Assembly (NCBI GenBank): GCA_003254885.1
Contig: QANT01005778.1
Location: 1-64,000 of the forward strand
Direction: 5' to 3'
DNA from: Purshia tridentata
Lineage: Eukaryota > Streptophyta > Magnoliopsida > Rosales > Rosaceae
DNA length: 64,000 bases
Shown here: in pieces, positions 10,080 through 22,538 of the stretch
How the letters are laid out: each line of letters starts with the position of its first letter
How positions within the stretch are numbered: the first letter of the stretch is position 1
Made by a program: the position numbers and the translations under genes
Notes under the pieces: model-generated
Database searches by the model: none
Seen by the model: only the letters and a program-made list of their open reading frames with translations
Told to the model about the DNA's origin: nothing

Positions 10080-13000
10080 ATGGTGAGAGGATTACTGAAG
10101 CAGCTGACCTCTCGCTCGCTCTCTATCGCTGGAAAATGGCAGCAGCAACAACTCCGCCGCCTCAACATCCACGAATATCAGGTTTCTCTCTCTCTCTCTC
10201 TCTGTGCTTAATTCACTCACATTTACGAACATACACAAACTCTCATCGCTAGCTGATCTGTTTCTGTTTCTATCGTCCTCAAACTTTGGAGCATAAAGAA
10301 AACGCTAACAGTTGAGATCAACGAAAAGTCAAAAAGTTATATATATAAATGTGGCATATAAGAGAATGTTGTTTTTTTGTTTTTTACGGTGAAGAGAGTG
10401 TTGTTTAATTTTGATAACGAATGTCTTTCATTTTGGTTGAAACTAGGGAGCTGAGTTGATGAGCAAATACGGGGTCAATGTTCCAAAAGGTGTTGCCGTT
10501 GCTTCTGTTGATGAAGTCAAAAAGGCAATTCAGGATGTGTTCCCCAATCAAAGTGAGGTAATTGTTGGAAAATTTAGAATCTGGTCACATTATGTCTCGT
10601 TTTCTCAACAAAATAGTTTAGTGACGAAATCCGAGTAGTACTAACTTCGATTTTGGTGCAGGTGGTGGTTAAAAGCCAGGTTTTGGCTGGTGGAAGAGGC
10701 TTGGGAACATTTAAAAATGGTCTCAAGGGTGGTGTTCACATTGTCAAGACTGACCAAGCTCCGGATATCGCTGGTACTAAAACCTGTCTTTGTTCTATGA
10801 GAATGAGATTGAACTTTCCTGTCGTATCTAGATGTTTTCCTTTGATTTTGGGCATTAAGATTGGTTCTCACATTCTTTAATCTTGGACTGGGCATGCCAC
10901 ATGGACCCTGGACTAACCAGTACAACCTTGGCAAATTCCAATTCTGGGTTGATCTGTCTCATTTGAACTCCTGATGGGGCCTGTAGCAATGCATGCATGT
11001 TAGTTTACAATAGTTTCTTGTGCATATAAGTTTCAATATGATTCAGAAAGTTTCAGTTTATTGTAATACTGCTTTGTCGTTTTGATGCTCTTTTCTCTTT
11101 CAATTTTGAATTTTGAATTTTATACTTTCTCTTGCAGGGAAGATGCTTGGGCAGATACTTGTTACCAAACAAACAGGACCTCAGGGAAAAATTGTCAGCA
11201 AGGTTGGCATTTCAGTTTATTCCATGTTGTACTTGTATATTACCTTGTACGATATTTCATTAGATATGCACACAATATTCACTTTTGTTTTATTAAAAAA
11301 TTTGTTTCTCTATATGAAATTTTTACTAGATAGGCGATTTTGAAATTTTAACTAAATATTCTGATCAATCATTCAATTTTGAATATTTATATCTATTTGG
11401 AAAGTGCATACTGCCCTCTTGGCTTGTATTGGAATATCAAACTTTTGCCCCTTTTTTTTTTGTTTTTGAGAAAAGAGTTCTTTGTTTTGGTTCATCTTCC
11501 CACTCCACCTCTTTTTTAGATTTATTATTTTGTTTTTCATTTAGTTGGTGCTAACTGCTAAGCAGTCCCAAGATTGTTTTCATCACTACAATTTGTTTTC
11601 CTTCCTTTGCTTGTACAGGTTTATTTGTGCGAAAAGTTGTCACTTGTCAATGAGATGTACTTTGCTATCACTTTGGATCGCAAATCTGCTGGTCCAGTAT
11701 GTTCTCAAAGGGTTTCTTATCTTTGTATCAGCTGCAAATTGCGGTTTTACTTATCTATATCTTGATAATTGCGGTTTCTCATCATATTGAGCTTGATAAT
11801 TAGAGATGCATATTTTTGTCTCGTTTTCCAGCTTATAATTGCCTGTGCCAAGGGAGGAACCAGCATTGAAGAGCTTGCTGAGAAATTCCCTGATATGATA
11901 ATAAAGGTTGTTATCCCTGTGTTAAATCCTGATGTTTTAGCAACTACCCTTTCCTTTCTATATTGTAATTTAAGTAGTTTCTTCTTTTATTTATATGTTT
12001 ATTTTTTGTTCTGTTGCTGTAGGTACCTATCGATGTTTTCAAAGGAATTACTGACGAAGATGCTGCAAAGGTTGTTGATGGTTTGGCTCCCAAAGGGGCT
12101 GATAGAAATGAGTCAATTGAACAAGTGAAGAAATTGTATAAACTATTCATTGAAACTGATTGCACACAGTTGGAAGTGAGTATAAACTTCAAGATTTCAT
12201 TAATGTTACTGTTAAGGCTTCTGAATTCCAAATTTTCTGGTTCACCTATTTTTGAACCTTGATTTTTTGGACAGATCAACCCAATTGCAGAGACTTCTGA
12301 TAACCAGCTAGTAGCTGCTGATGCCAAGTTGAACTTTGATGACAATGCTGCTTTTCGTCAAAAAGAGATATTTGCTCTTCGTGATCCAACACAGGAGGAT
12401 CCCCGAGAGGTTTGATTATGTTAATCAATATTCCTTGAGTGTGATCACTTTTAAAGCTGATTGATATTACCATTTTTTGCAATTCTAAAGGGTTTTTTAG
12501 CTCTAGCTTTGGATGTATTTCAACTTTATCTCTGTTTTAGGGGACCTGTTTTGCACAGATTTGGTTGGCATTATTATATTTTGGTTTGCATCTATTTGCA
12601 TTCCAAATTTAAGGAGGATTTGAGCCTCCTTTTTAAAACTGGATGAGCTTTTAATAAGAATCCCTGACCCCCATTGAACAAGGTCAATTGCAATTAAGGT
12701 TCCCATATTTTTTCATTTGATTATAATATTTCATAAAAATCATTTCTCGAAGCTGAATCATATCTGATATATATACAACCGGACACCCTGTGTGTAAAAA
12801 TAAGAGTACAAAACTATGGTGTAATTTTGTATTTGTAATAAATAACAATATTACATTCTATATACTTATTGTTTCTGGTGCCTTTTTTCTTCTGACAGGT
12901 GGCTGCTGCCAAAGCAGATTTAAATTATATTGGCTTAGATGGGGAAATTGGCTGCATGGTGAATGGTGCAGGATTAGCTATGTCTACAATGGATATAATT

Positions 13001-14039
13001 AAACTACATGGGGGAACTCCTGCCAATTTTCTAGATGTAGGTGGCAATGCTTCTGAAAGCCAGGTAATGATGTACAGGATTTGATTGCTTTTCTGCCGTC
13101 GAACCTTTTTTTTCGCATTTTTGTCCTTGAGTGTCTTTCTACGTTTATTCTCTGCTTCTTCTTCTTCTTCTTCTTCTTCTTCTTCTTCAGTATCAGGATC
13201 TCTTTTTTCTATCTGAGTTCAATGTGACTTTGGCATTATGATGGTTTAACAGTTAACTAAAAAGGTTGAAAATGTTATATCTTTTTGCATTGGCACATGC
13301 ACGTCTGAGTGCTAATTCATGTTTGAGATATTGTTTTTCTGTTGTCCAATTTTCTTTTAAGGAAATTGACAGTGACTTAAAGCTCTTAAGGAAATTGAGG
13401 TTCATTTTGTTTCTCTAAACTTTATAAATTATGTGAAACAGGTTGTTGAGGCATTTAAGATTTTGACTTCTGATGAGAAGGTGAAAGCCATTTTGGTGAA
13501 TATCTTTGGTGGAATAATGAAATGTGATGTGATTGCAAGTGGAATTGTCAATGCTGCTAAACATGTGAGATCTGCATCCAATTTTTCTTAATTAATTGCT
13601 GTGTTTTGCGCCATTTATTCCTTATTCCATTAAAATTGAAATGCCATTTAGAAATATGCTTAACAAGGAGACTTAAAATAAATTCTAAATTTATTGGACC
13701 CCTGAACAGTTTTGAATAAGTTTATTGCCTCACTCTAGCTTTTGTGGAAGCACTAATTTCTGTTATCCCTTGTTGAAGGTTTCACTAAAAGTACCAGTGA
13801 TTGTTCGTCTTGAAGGCACCAATGTTGACCAAGGAAAGAGAATTCTGAAGGTAATTCAGTTAGAAATTCGATCTAATACAAAAATGAAAAATGTCAGTTA
13901 TTGAAAAATTGTTCTGAGCGTAAACTAGAAACTTCATTGTTTGCTGCTAATGGCTTTGCAGGAAAGTGGTATGACATTAATTACAGCAGAAGATCTGGAT
14001 GACGCTGCCGAGAAAGCTGTTAAAGCTGTTAAAGGATAA
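10080..14039 (+). CDS. Succinyl-CoA ligase (ADP-forming) beta subunit, mitochondrial
   Basis: Twelve exons: 10080-10181, 10447-10557, 10662-10773, 11138-11202, 11619-11696, 11832-11906, 12023-12175, 12275-12409, 12899-13063, 13442-13564, 13779-13850 and 13962-14039. All introns are GT-AG and the product is 422 residues, the normal family length. The enzyme is the TCA-cycle step that makes ATP while converting succinyl-CoA to succinate, working with an alpha subunit in the mitochondrial matrix. The N-terminus ([20 protein letters not shown]) is a basic presequence. The ATP-grasp half contains AGGRGLGTF and the metal-site block [18 protein letters not shown]. The C-terminal CoA-ligase half has [26 protein letters not shown] and [11 protein letters not shown]. 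The gene is intact. Its leader has a (CT)n tract, and intron 9 has a (CTT)n tract. It is convergent with the alcohol oxidase gene, about 500 bases away. Confidence 0.96.
13155..13188 (+). repeat. (CTT)n microsatellite in intron 9 of succinyl-CoA ligase
   Basis: About 11 CTT units within the intron that follows the exon ending at 13063. Confidence 0.9.
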
Positions 14040-14538
14040 TCTAATTGAGGCGATATATATCCCTTGATTCCCTTTATAATTGAATATATCTGAATACGAT
14101 TCTTAATTTTTGTTGGTGACAGTGACGTGCTCTGTTTGGTGTTTTATGTGTATCATACATAAAACACCATCTGCATAGTTTGAGCCAAATTGAAATTGTT
14201 TTTAAGAGAAATTCTGAGGCTGTATCGGTTGTCAACGAAATTCAGCTTTCCCTGAAAATTGTGGAAGTTTTTACTTTTTATATCCTTTGCGGATATTATG
14301 TTGGGTTTGGTTTTGATTTCATGCTTTGCTTGTACATAATAACGGAGTAGCTTCAATCATATGATTTTAATAAAATATTGGCATTGCCCAATTGCCATCA
14401 ATCGATCAACAGAACCATGAGTTCATCATCCCACTACCAGGCTACCCCCTCTTTCGAACAAAAAAAAGTTAAAACCTTACCCAAACTCAGATATTCTTAT
14501 TACAATTCCAAGAGTTCATAAGAAGAACAAAACACAAG

Positions 14539-17500
14539 TCAACTAGTAACAAAGCATTTTTCTTTTTTCAAGGATTCTGCAATCTTCTTGGCAATGCAAT
14601 AAGCTGTGGATTGGATGGTAATCATGGGATTAACACCAATTGCAGTTGGGAGCACACTCCCATCACACACAAACAAGCCTTTTGCTTCCCAGCTCTCACC
14701 GTTCTCATCAACTCCTCCTTCTTTCTCAGTAGCCCCCATTCTACAACTTCCCATCTGATGTGCAGAGGAGTACATGGTCCAGTGCTCTCCTCTTGAGCTT
14801 GGCCCTCCAACTGCAACAACACTGTCCAAGAACTCCTCCAAAGTCTCCTTCTCTGTCCCTTTGCATATGATTCTCTGCCCATCATTTCTATATGTACCCA
14901 CTTCAACAGCTCCTGCAGCAATCAAGATTCTCAAAGCCTGCCTGAGCCCAACTTGGACATTTTCCTCATCCAATTTGTCAATCGTGTAGTGAATCCTGCC
15001 CTCTCTCTTCACCTGTCCTGAACCCACATCTCTGACCAGTGCAAACAGGTGAGCAGTTCTTGCAAACTTCTCTGCCCTGTCCTTCATGTCAAGCCTTGAA
15101 ACCCATGGAATCAATGTGGCAAATGAGGCGGGGCCTAATGCAGCAGTTTCTATGATTGCTTTGACATTAGTGCTCTCAGAAACCACCTTATGGAGTGAAG
15201 TAATGATCCCTCCCTCATAAGATTTGCCTTTAAATTTTGATGAATGTTCTGGAAAGTATCCCCAAGCCAACAGAACAGGGTGGAGGTGGAGGTTTTTGCC
15301 AATATTTGGATTCTTGAGTCCACTGGAGATCATTAGAGGAGGAGTCAAGAGAGACCCACATGCTGAAATTGTCACCTTGGCCTCGATTTGCAGCTTCTTT
15401 GTGATGTTCTTGCTCAGAGATGTGGCAACCACTCCTAGACATATTTTTTTTCTTGTACCTCCTTGATCGTCATTTTCAAGTATGAATTTCTCAGCTTTGC
15501 AACCGGTTAAAACCACTGCACCAAATTTCACAGCATCAACTAGCCAAGTTGAATCAGTCCCTTTCTTCTCTCCTGTTGGACAACCAAAATTGCAAGAGCC
15601 ACAGTAATGATCTGCTGGTGAGTTTCTTGGAACAGAATCAACCTTCAATCCAAGATTTTCACACCCTTTTCGAAGAATTTGATTCTGGAAGCTTTCCTCA
15701 GTACAACCCTCTGTGACACCAATCCTCTTGCACACAACATCCATTGCAGACTGATAATCAGAGGTTCCATAAAGTGGGATCTTATGATCCACAGACCACT
15801 CATTGAGAACAGAATTTGGTGTTTTGATAGATGCAGACCAATTCACAGCAGAGCCTCCCCCAACTGTTGAACCAGCCAATATCATGACTTTCCCATCAAC
15901 AGTTGACAAAATTCCACTAGATTCATATAGCTCATTCATAGAGGGACCTTCTAGACAGGAATAATCTTTTGGCACAAAGTAGTTCCCTTTCTCAAGAATG
16001 ATCACTTTATGGCCAGACTCTGCAAGAACTGCAGCTGCAACCCCTCCACCACAACCAGAACCAACAATGACAACATCACATTTGATCTTGTGGGTGTTGT
16101 GAGTTGTGTTATCCGTGACTTGAAGGCCTTTCTTGGTGAGAGATTCAATGAGGGTTGAATCACTTTTGTGCATGGTTTCTATGATTCCCTTTTCAAGAGG
16201 CCTCTCCTTTGGGGTTTTATTCAACTTTTCCTTGGAGGAGTTTACTTGGTAACCAATTGTTTTCCATGCTGGGTTCTGTGCGTTTTCATCTGTCTGAAGC
16301 ATGCCACAACCAATCACCAAAAGTAAAAAAAATTAAATTAAATTCCAAATGGAAAAGAATAATAGATCAAGCCTTTATAACTTTCTTTTAAAAAATCAAT
16401 ATTAAATTATTAATCAGCAACTTTTTATATAATATTTTCAAAGGCATGTCCTTTTTAGTTAGATTAAGCAAGAATGATTGAAATGCACCAGTGCATCCTT
16501 ATATAATGTCTCATAAAGCTATATGAAAAATTTAAGAGATAAGAGCAAAAAAGTTGGAAGGTGCTAGCAAAGTGTAGACATCGCGATCAGCTATTTATTT
16601 ATTTTTATTTTTTTTGTGAACAAGTGCATCCTTATATAATGTCTCATAAAACTATATGAAAAATTTAAGAGATAAGAGCAAAAAAGTTGGAAGGTGCTAG
16701 CAAAGTGTAGACATCTCGATCAGCTATTTATTTATTTTTATTTTTTTTGTGGTCATGATCTGGATCAGCTAAGCTTTTCCTTATCATCAAAGCCATCAAA
16801 CTCTTGGCCCAAAAAAAAAGAAAAGCCATCAAACTAGGAAAAGAACAGATATTATAAATTATAGCCTATCCGACCCTACCGTATAGGGATGTGTGAGTAA
16901 AATTACGGTGAATTCATAACAATTTGTACACCTGGTTTAAAAAGTTGAGTACTAATTTTGGTAGGTAGATATTATAATAAAAAAATTGGAAATATAAACA
17001 ATGATATAATCATATAATACAGTAGAGTGAAGGGTGAAGCCGAATATAAGTAATGATATAATAATAAATTAGATTAGATATATTATTACCCGGGAGAAGA
17101 AGGTGTAGAAGCAAAAGATTTTGACCACCAAAAACAGCAATCTGAGTGTTATGAAACGCCTTTCTTTTGACCATTTCTTGAGCATTTGTTCTCTGTTTTC
17201 CAAAGACATTTCTGAGAAGCTGTGAATGAATGGCCATCCCCAGTGAAAGCAACGAGACCCACAAAGCAATAGTGTTCCCATTCTCCATGACAGAATTATC
17301 AGTAAAAACCTCACTAAATTCACAGCATCTGGTTGACCTCTCCTCACTAACAAATCGGCTACCTGTTTAATAAAAGTTGAGAAAGATATAGAGAGTTGTT
17401 ATTGTATGGAAAGCCACACAGCAATAATTAACATGGACTTCACCCACCTCGTCCGGTAGAGGAGGCTGAGACCCAGAAACAGAGGCTGTGTCCAGTGACA

Positions 17501-17627
17501 GAGGAGGCAGAAGAGCTTCACAAATGGCACCAAGCGATTGGATTTGAGCTGAAGAGAAACCATGCCTGCTTTTTTCCTTCCACCCCCCTCTCAACAAAGG
17601 ATGACAACTGCTCTCTCTGCCCTCCAT
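14539..17627 (-). CDS. FAO: Long-chain-alcohol oxidase (FAO family)
   Basis: Three exons on the minus strand, 17627-17448, 17362-17090 and 16293-14539, in phase 0 throughout, encoding 735 residues, the usual FAO length. Family knowledge: an FAD enzyme of the GMC oxidoreductase family that oxidises long-chain fatty alcohols to aldehydes in omega-oxidation. The N-terminus carries [18 protein letters not shown]. Two hydrophobic stretches fall in exon 2 ([20 protein letters not shown] and [17 protein letters not shown]), consistent with membrane attachment. The FAD site [20 protein letters not shown] lies near residues 223-242. [15 protein letters not shown] and the C-terminal GMC block ([12 protein letters not shown], then [16 protein letters not shown]) are all present. 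Intron 2 (16294-17089) contains a perfect-looking tandem duplication. A CT tract overlaps the start region and GA tracts lie just upstream. The gene appears intact. Confidence 0.93.
16490..16751. repeat. 132-bp tandem duplication inside FAO intron 2
   Basis: Bases 16490-16621 and 16622-16751 are near-identical copies, both starting AGTGCATCCTTATATAATG and ending in a T-rich stretch. I see only about two substitutions (AAAGCTAT/AAAACTAT and ATCGCGATC/ATCTCGATC), so the duplication is recent. Confidence 0.9.
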
Positions 17628-17734
17628 CTCTCTCTCTCTCTCTCTGCGTCTCTCAGTTTTCAGAGTGTTGTCTTCGACTTCATATATCCTTCATAAAGAG
17701 GAAGCTAGTAACGTCTGCATATAGAGACAGACAT

Positions 17735-17758
17735 GCCAGAGAGAGAGAGAGAGAGATA
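17735..17758. repeat. (GA)n microsatellite upstream of FAO
   Basis: Short GA run about 110 bases upstream of the FAO start, facing the (CT)n tract at about 17625-17645 that overlaps the FAO start region. On the gene's strand these read as CT and GA tracts of the promoter and leader. Confidence 0.8.
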
Positions 17759-17799
17759 GCATGTGTGCCTTGTGGAAGCATTTAATTCTTTGTAGAAAG

Positions 17800-19480
17800 C
17801 AAATTAGCACTAAGGAGTCTGTATCCACCTGTATTAAGGTTTAATAAGGGGGTACGAATCTTCTACCCATTATTTTTGTTGTATCAATATTATATTTATA
17901 CGTACTAAATAGTAATGCAAAGTGTATCAAATTTTTTATATTTACTAACTACTAATCATTAAGGATCCTATTTCATAACTCATTAATAATTTTCTCAAGT
18001 CTCCTAGAAATACTTAGGAATTCTGACCGAAACAAATAAATAGGTAGGTTGGATATTGAATGAGCCACGCGGGTATATTAAGTGAGATAGTTAAGAAATC
18101 GACTGAGTCTCGTACTCTCCTACCTGTCAATAGACTCAATACAAAACAAGAGGTGGGTTTTTAAAGAGTGACAATTTCATGATTGACTTGGGACTAACTT
18201 AAAATGGTGGGCAAGCGTGTTTTAATCACACAAACTTTTAAACAATTAAGCAAGTAATTAAGTTCCATTACTAGCATGTAGGTGGTGTTTTATGATTGCT
18301 TTTGAGAATGTATTAAATCAAGCAATGAAGCTCGATCCATTGTATTAAAAAAAATAATAGAATAAAACTATTTTACTATTTTTACTGATTATGTTATGTA
18401 ATTATTCTAATAAAAATGAGATTTATTTATGTGATATTCATCTGGATATATTTCACCTTTATTAGAAAAATGTTACACTACTTAGTTAATTTAACAGTAT
18501 TGAAAATAATATAACCTTTTATTTGGTATTCTCTTGCCTCCTTTAAGATTGTTGTTGGTTGAGTTTGTGTTACATAATGAGTCATAGTATTTATTGTGAC
18601 TGTTCAGAATAATCCTAAAACAAAAGGGAACTATAATATGGTATATGATAAATTAGCTAGGAGCCTAGGATTGACTTACATAACTTTGGAATGTATCTTA
18701 TACATTTTTCACTTATAAAACTATTTGATATAAGGGCCTCTTAACTTTTTTGGGTAGTTTGTCAGGCCTAACTTCCTAAGATATTTCCATGGCAGACCTC
18801 AAATAGATTCACATGCAATTAGAAGACCTTACAACCTGTTCCTAGAAATAGTAATTACTTTACTAGAAAAGTTATAAATTTTTGATTGGATAAGGATATG
18901 GATATGGATAAATCCCAAGTTAGGACTTAACTTGAAACTGATAAAGGTACGTTGTTACATCATATATAAGTTGAATAACTATATCTATAATTCTATATTA
19001 TACATAAACAAGTCTTCAAGTTTAGTGATGATATTCCATATATATATATATCCAAATTTTGAAGTGTTCATTATGTCTTCCAACTACCCATATTAAATAT
19101 TGGGCTGTTCAAGAAGCCCCACAGTGCCAAATTGCTGGTCCTACAATTTAGTTTTCAATCGCTTTATGGGTCCATATACCTAGGGTTTAAGGAGTACAAT
19201 GCTACAGTTCAACTGGTGGTTAATGAGGTGTGTGGACAGATCGGATGGCTACAAAATGTATTCCTTAGAATTGAACTCATCAATCCAACGGTGACTCATC
19301 AACCAACCAATCAACGCCACATCATTATGAGTTTCAATATTAATTCATGTCCTACACACGTAACACATTTATGGCATAGATACACACTTACTGATTGCAA
19401 ATTACTTTGCAAACATGGAGTCCGTATCAACTTATCAATGAAGACATTTAGAAAGTACATATATATCACATGCTCACAAG
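17800..19480. other. Intergenic, no gene seen
   Basis: AT-rich sequence between FAO and the UBL genes. A 137-residue open frame at 19132-19545 shows no recognisable motif or compositional sign of coding and its end overlaps the duplicated block of the UBL genes. Part of the stretch may be decayed transposon, but I see no termini. Confidence 0.45.
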
Positions 19481-19752
19481 CCACGACTCATGCCTGTTGG
19501 TGGTCCTCAGAATCTCATGTGCAAAAGCAAAACTCCAAAATTTGATCACATCGAATTTAGCTTTTATTATTATTGGGGGTGGTTGGAAAGGTTTACCTTT
19601 ACAGATTTTGAGGGCGGACGCCATATTTTAAGCCCATAAGGAAATCTAAGCAGAAAATGGGCTTTAGATTTAGACCCATTAAATTGGGCTGGAGGTACTA
19701 TTCATTGGCCCAAAAGGAAACCTTTCTTGAACTGAAAGCTATCTCCCGCTCC

Positions 19753-19759
19753 TATATAT
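19753..19759 (+). promoter_or_regulatory. TATA box of the broken UBL gene
   Basis: CCTATATATT about 55 bases before the first ATG, equivalent to the box at 22439-22445 before the intact copy, though the intact copy has a longer leader. Confidence 0.55.
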
Positions 19760-19811
19760 TAACCCTAAACAACTCCTCTCTCCTAATTCTCCTAATTCAC
19801 TTCTGAAAACC

Positions 19812-21671
19812 ATGAAGCTAACAAGAGTTTGCGACCCTGATGAGGAATACTCAGAAAACGAGTCCACCATGTTGATGGTATTGTTGAAGATTGTACCCAA
19901 ACAAGAGTTCACGTTGTTCGAACTAAGGGGTTGTGAAACAATCTTGCAGGTCAAAACAATGATCGAGAGCATGGAGGGTGTCCCTTTAGAGCGACAGACC
20001 CTAGTTTATGATGGAAAAGTTCTAGAAGATGACTATGAAACCCTAGAAACATGCAAGGTGAAAAGCAGGTCCACTGTTTATGCAATTTTTTGTCCACCAG
20101 ACACAATCAATCCCAATGTGGATGGTGTGGATATGTTTGTGAAGCCCTCTTGGTGCGACCCAGCAGTCAAGGTGGAAGTAAAACCGTGGTATACCTGCCA
20201 GGAAATTAAGGCGTTTGTGGAGAGCACGACGGGGTTGGATTTGGAGGATTATGATATGCCATGGTGGGAGGCGTATAGATGATTCGAAGAGTATAAGTAA
20301 ATGCTGTATCGACAAGAAGCTGCCGATTTATATGGTGACGTATGGAACTAAGAAATTTACGATTATTGCACGCGGTTGTGGTTGGGAAGAGTTGATTTTC
20401 GTGAATGAATTGCATACTGTTCGCGTTTTAAAGGAGAAGGTTGAAAGATTTGCCCAAGTGGAAATTGATAAACTACATCTTTTATGGGGATGATGATGAT
20501 ATGGTTCATCTTGATGATGATGAGAAAACCCTAAAGTTTTATAATGTAACAAAAGAGAAATCAAAATCTACGATTTGGGTATTGGGCTGTTGTTCCAAAT
20601 TGTTCATCAAGATCCCACAGGTTGGAGATATGATTATGGTTAGCAAGTATAGGGTTAACTCCATAAAGGAAATTAAGCATTATATACGTGAGAAGATGGG
20701 GATTCCATGTAGCAATCAGAAGCTTTTTTATGAGGGGTTGTTGCTTGATGAGTCTGAATCCTTAAAAGACTACAAGATCCAAGGGGATTGTGTTGTTTAT
20801 GCAACTTTTGGGTCGAGTAACGATCAAGTTGAAAAAATTGAAATAACTTTTCAGGATCAAGAGATCCAATTAGAAGAGAGCGATTTGATTGAATTTAAGT
20901 TGCAATTCTCAAATGTTCAGGAATCAGAAGGTGAACCTGAGGGCAAATCTGAGAATATTTTAAATGAAATCATGTTGAAATCTTCGGATACTGTTTTTAA
21001 TATCAAGGCAGTAGTTGAGAGCATGTGTGGAATCCCAATTTGTGCCCAGCAGTTATACTGTGACGGTAAAATGATGAAAAATTGGGAAGATTTGAAGGCT
21101 ATAAGGGATTACAACAATACTGTGCTTCATCATGTCTCCAATCAAACTATTCATTAGTAGAGACGGTACAGATGACAATAACAATTCTCATTTACAGGTT
21201 ACAGTTGAATCTGAGAATTGTTTTGACTTAATTGATGAAATTATAGACAAGATTCCCCAAGAAGTGGTCAAAAACATCGATGGGCAGCCATGTCTTTTTT
21301 TCAATGGTACTGCTCTTGTGGGAAAGAAGATGTTGATTGATTATGGTATCCAGTCGGGTTCTCTTTTACGCTTAGAACGCTTGGTGCAGGTTAATGTGAC
21401 CAGGCCAAATGGGACAGTCACTAAGGTGGATGTGAACCCTTGTTTCAAAATCAAGGCTGTGAAAGAGAAGATTGAAGAAAGCTGTGGCATCCCATATGGG
21501 CTACTAACCCTTACTTATGAAGGTGATGAACTTGATGATCAGCTGACTTTAGGGCAGTGTCCGGCAATTTTGGGGAGTTTGTGGGTTCTGAGGTGGAAGT
21601 TTGGTCTAGTTCCTGGTCATTCTTCTGGCCCTCCTACTAGGATTGAAGCACTGAAAGTCAAGAAGATATGA
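19812..21671 (+). pseudogene. Multi-ubiquitin-like-domain gene, frameshifted copy
   Basis: Aligned by eye with the intact neighbour at 22539-24395, this copy follows the same order of domains from MKLTRVCDPDEEYSENE to LGSLWVLRWKFG. The reading frame changes three times: near 20245-20255 (two bases fewer than the neighbour), near 20480-20495 and near 21125-21135. It is therefore split into open stretches 19812-20282, about 20215-20493, 20441-21157 and 21132-21671. Amino-acid similarity continues on both sides of each break, so these are recent lesions or sequencing errors rather than long decay. The final stretch still holds two intact UBL domains starting with an ATG at 21132 (MSPIKLFISRDG), which could in principle be a shorter gene. 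The last residues differ from the neighbour because of a further small shift after WKFG. Confidence 0.75.
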
Positions 21672-21672
21672 C

Positions 21673-22100
21673 ATGGGCTAGCTTCTTTCATTTAATGCTT
21701 TTTCTTTAATTTGTAGTTTAGACTAGGCTTTCAGCTGTCTCTTAAATGCCTTTCATTGTGTGCTCTGATTATTTCCAATGATAATATATTTTAGAGTTAA
21801 TTACTAACAAATTAATTTTTCACAATATGTTTTATTTATTTTATTTTAGTTACTCTTGTCTAAAAGTAGATTAGATTTGGTGACTAAAATTGAATATAAT
21901 TTCAAAATTAATTGACCTTTATAGAAAAATAAAATTTAGATTAACCATTATGTAATATTAAAATATTTTATTAATTTAAATATAATTTCTTATATATTTA
22001 ATTGAATGCAAATCATATTAATTTCTTAAAATATATAAAATTCAAAAATTCAGCTAGCTGAAATTTAAACCTAAACAAAAGAAACATTGTTATGCCAATG
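21673..22100. other. AT-rich spacer between the two UBL genes
   Basis: Very AT-rich sequence with no gene or recognisable element. The duplicated upstream block of the second UBL gene begins just after it. Confidence 0.5.
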
Positions 22101-22438
22101 GTGATCACAGACAGCTCCCAATTTATGCCTGTTGGGTGTCTGGAGACTTTAATCTGCAACAATTTGATCACATCGAATTTAATTTTTATTTTAAAAAAAA
22201 TTATTTGACCAAGTAAAAGAATTAATTTTATTATTATTGGTGGTAGTTGGAAAAGGCTTACGTACACAGCACACACGTGATTGGTTTGAGAATGGCCAAA
22301 GTGGGCTTCGTGAGTCCAATTTTGATACCTTTGGGGCCCATACTATTTTCATCGGCCCAGCAGTTATGCCAATATGAGGGCACCATGTCCCTCACCATTC
22401 TTTTACATACACTTCACTCAAAAGCTTTCTCCTTCTCC

Positions 22439-22445
22439 TATATAT
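22439..22445 (+). promoter_or_regulatory. TATA box of the intact UBL gene
   Basis: TATATAT followed by AAACCCTAAACC, matching the arrangement TATATATTAACCCTAAAC before the broken copy. It lies about 95 bases before the ATG. Confidence 0.6.
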
Positions 22446-22538
22446 CAAACCCTAAACCACTCTTTTATTTGAAGTCTCTCACAGTCTCGTTGATTGATAT
22501 ATTTTTCCTTTTCTCATATATAGTTCCTCACAAAAACC

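Noticed and set aside
19132-19545. 137-residue open frame before the UBL genes
   Set aside because: No recognisable motif, composition like the surroundings, and its end overlaps the duplicated upstream block of the UBL genes, which is non-coding in the other copy.
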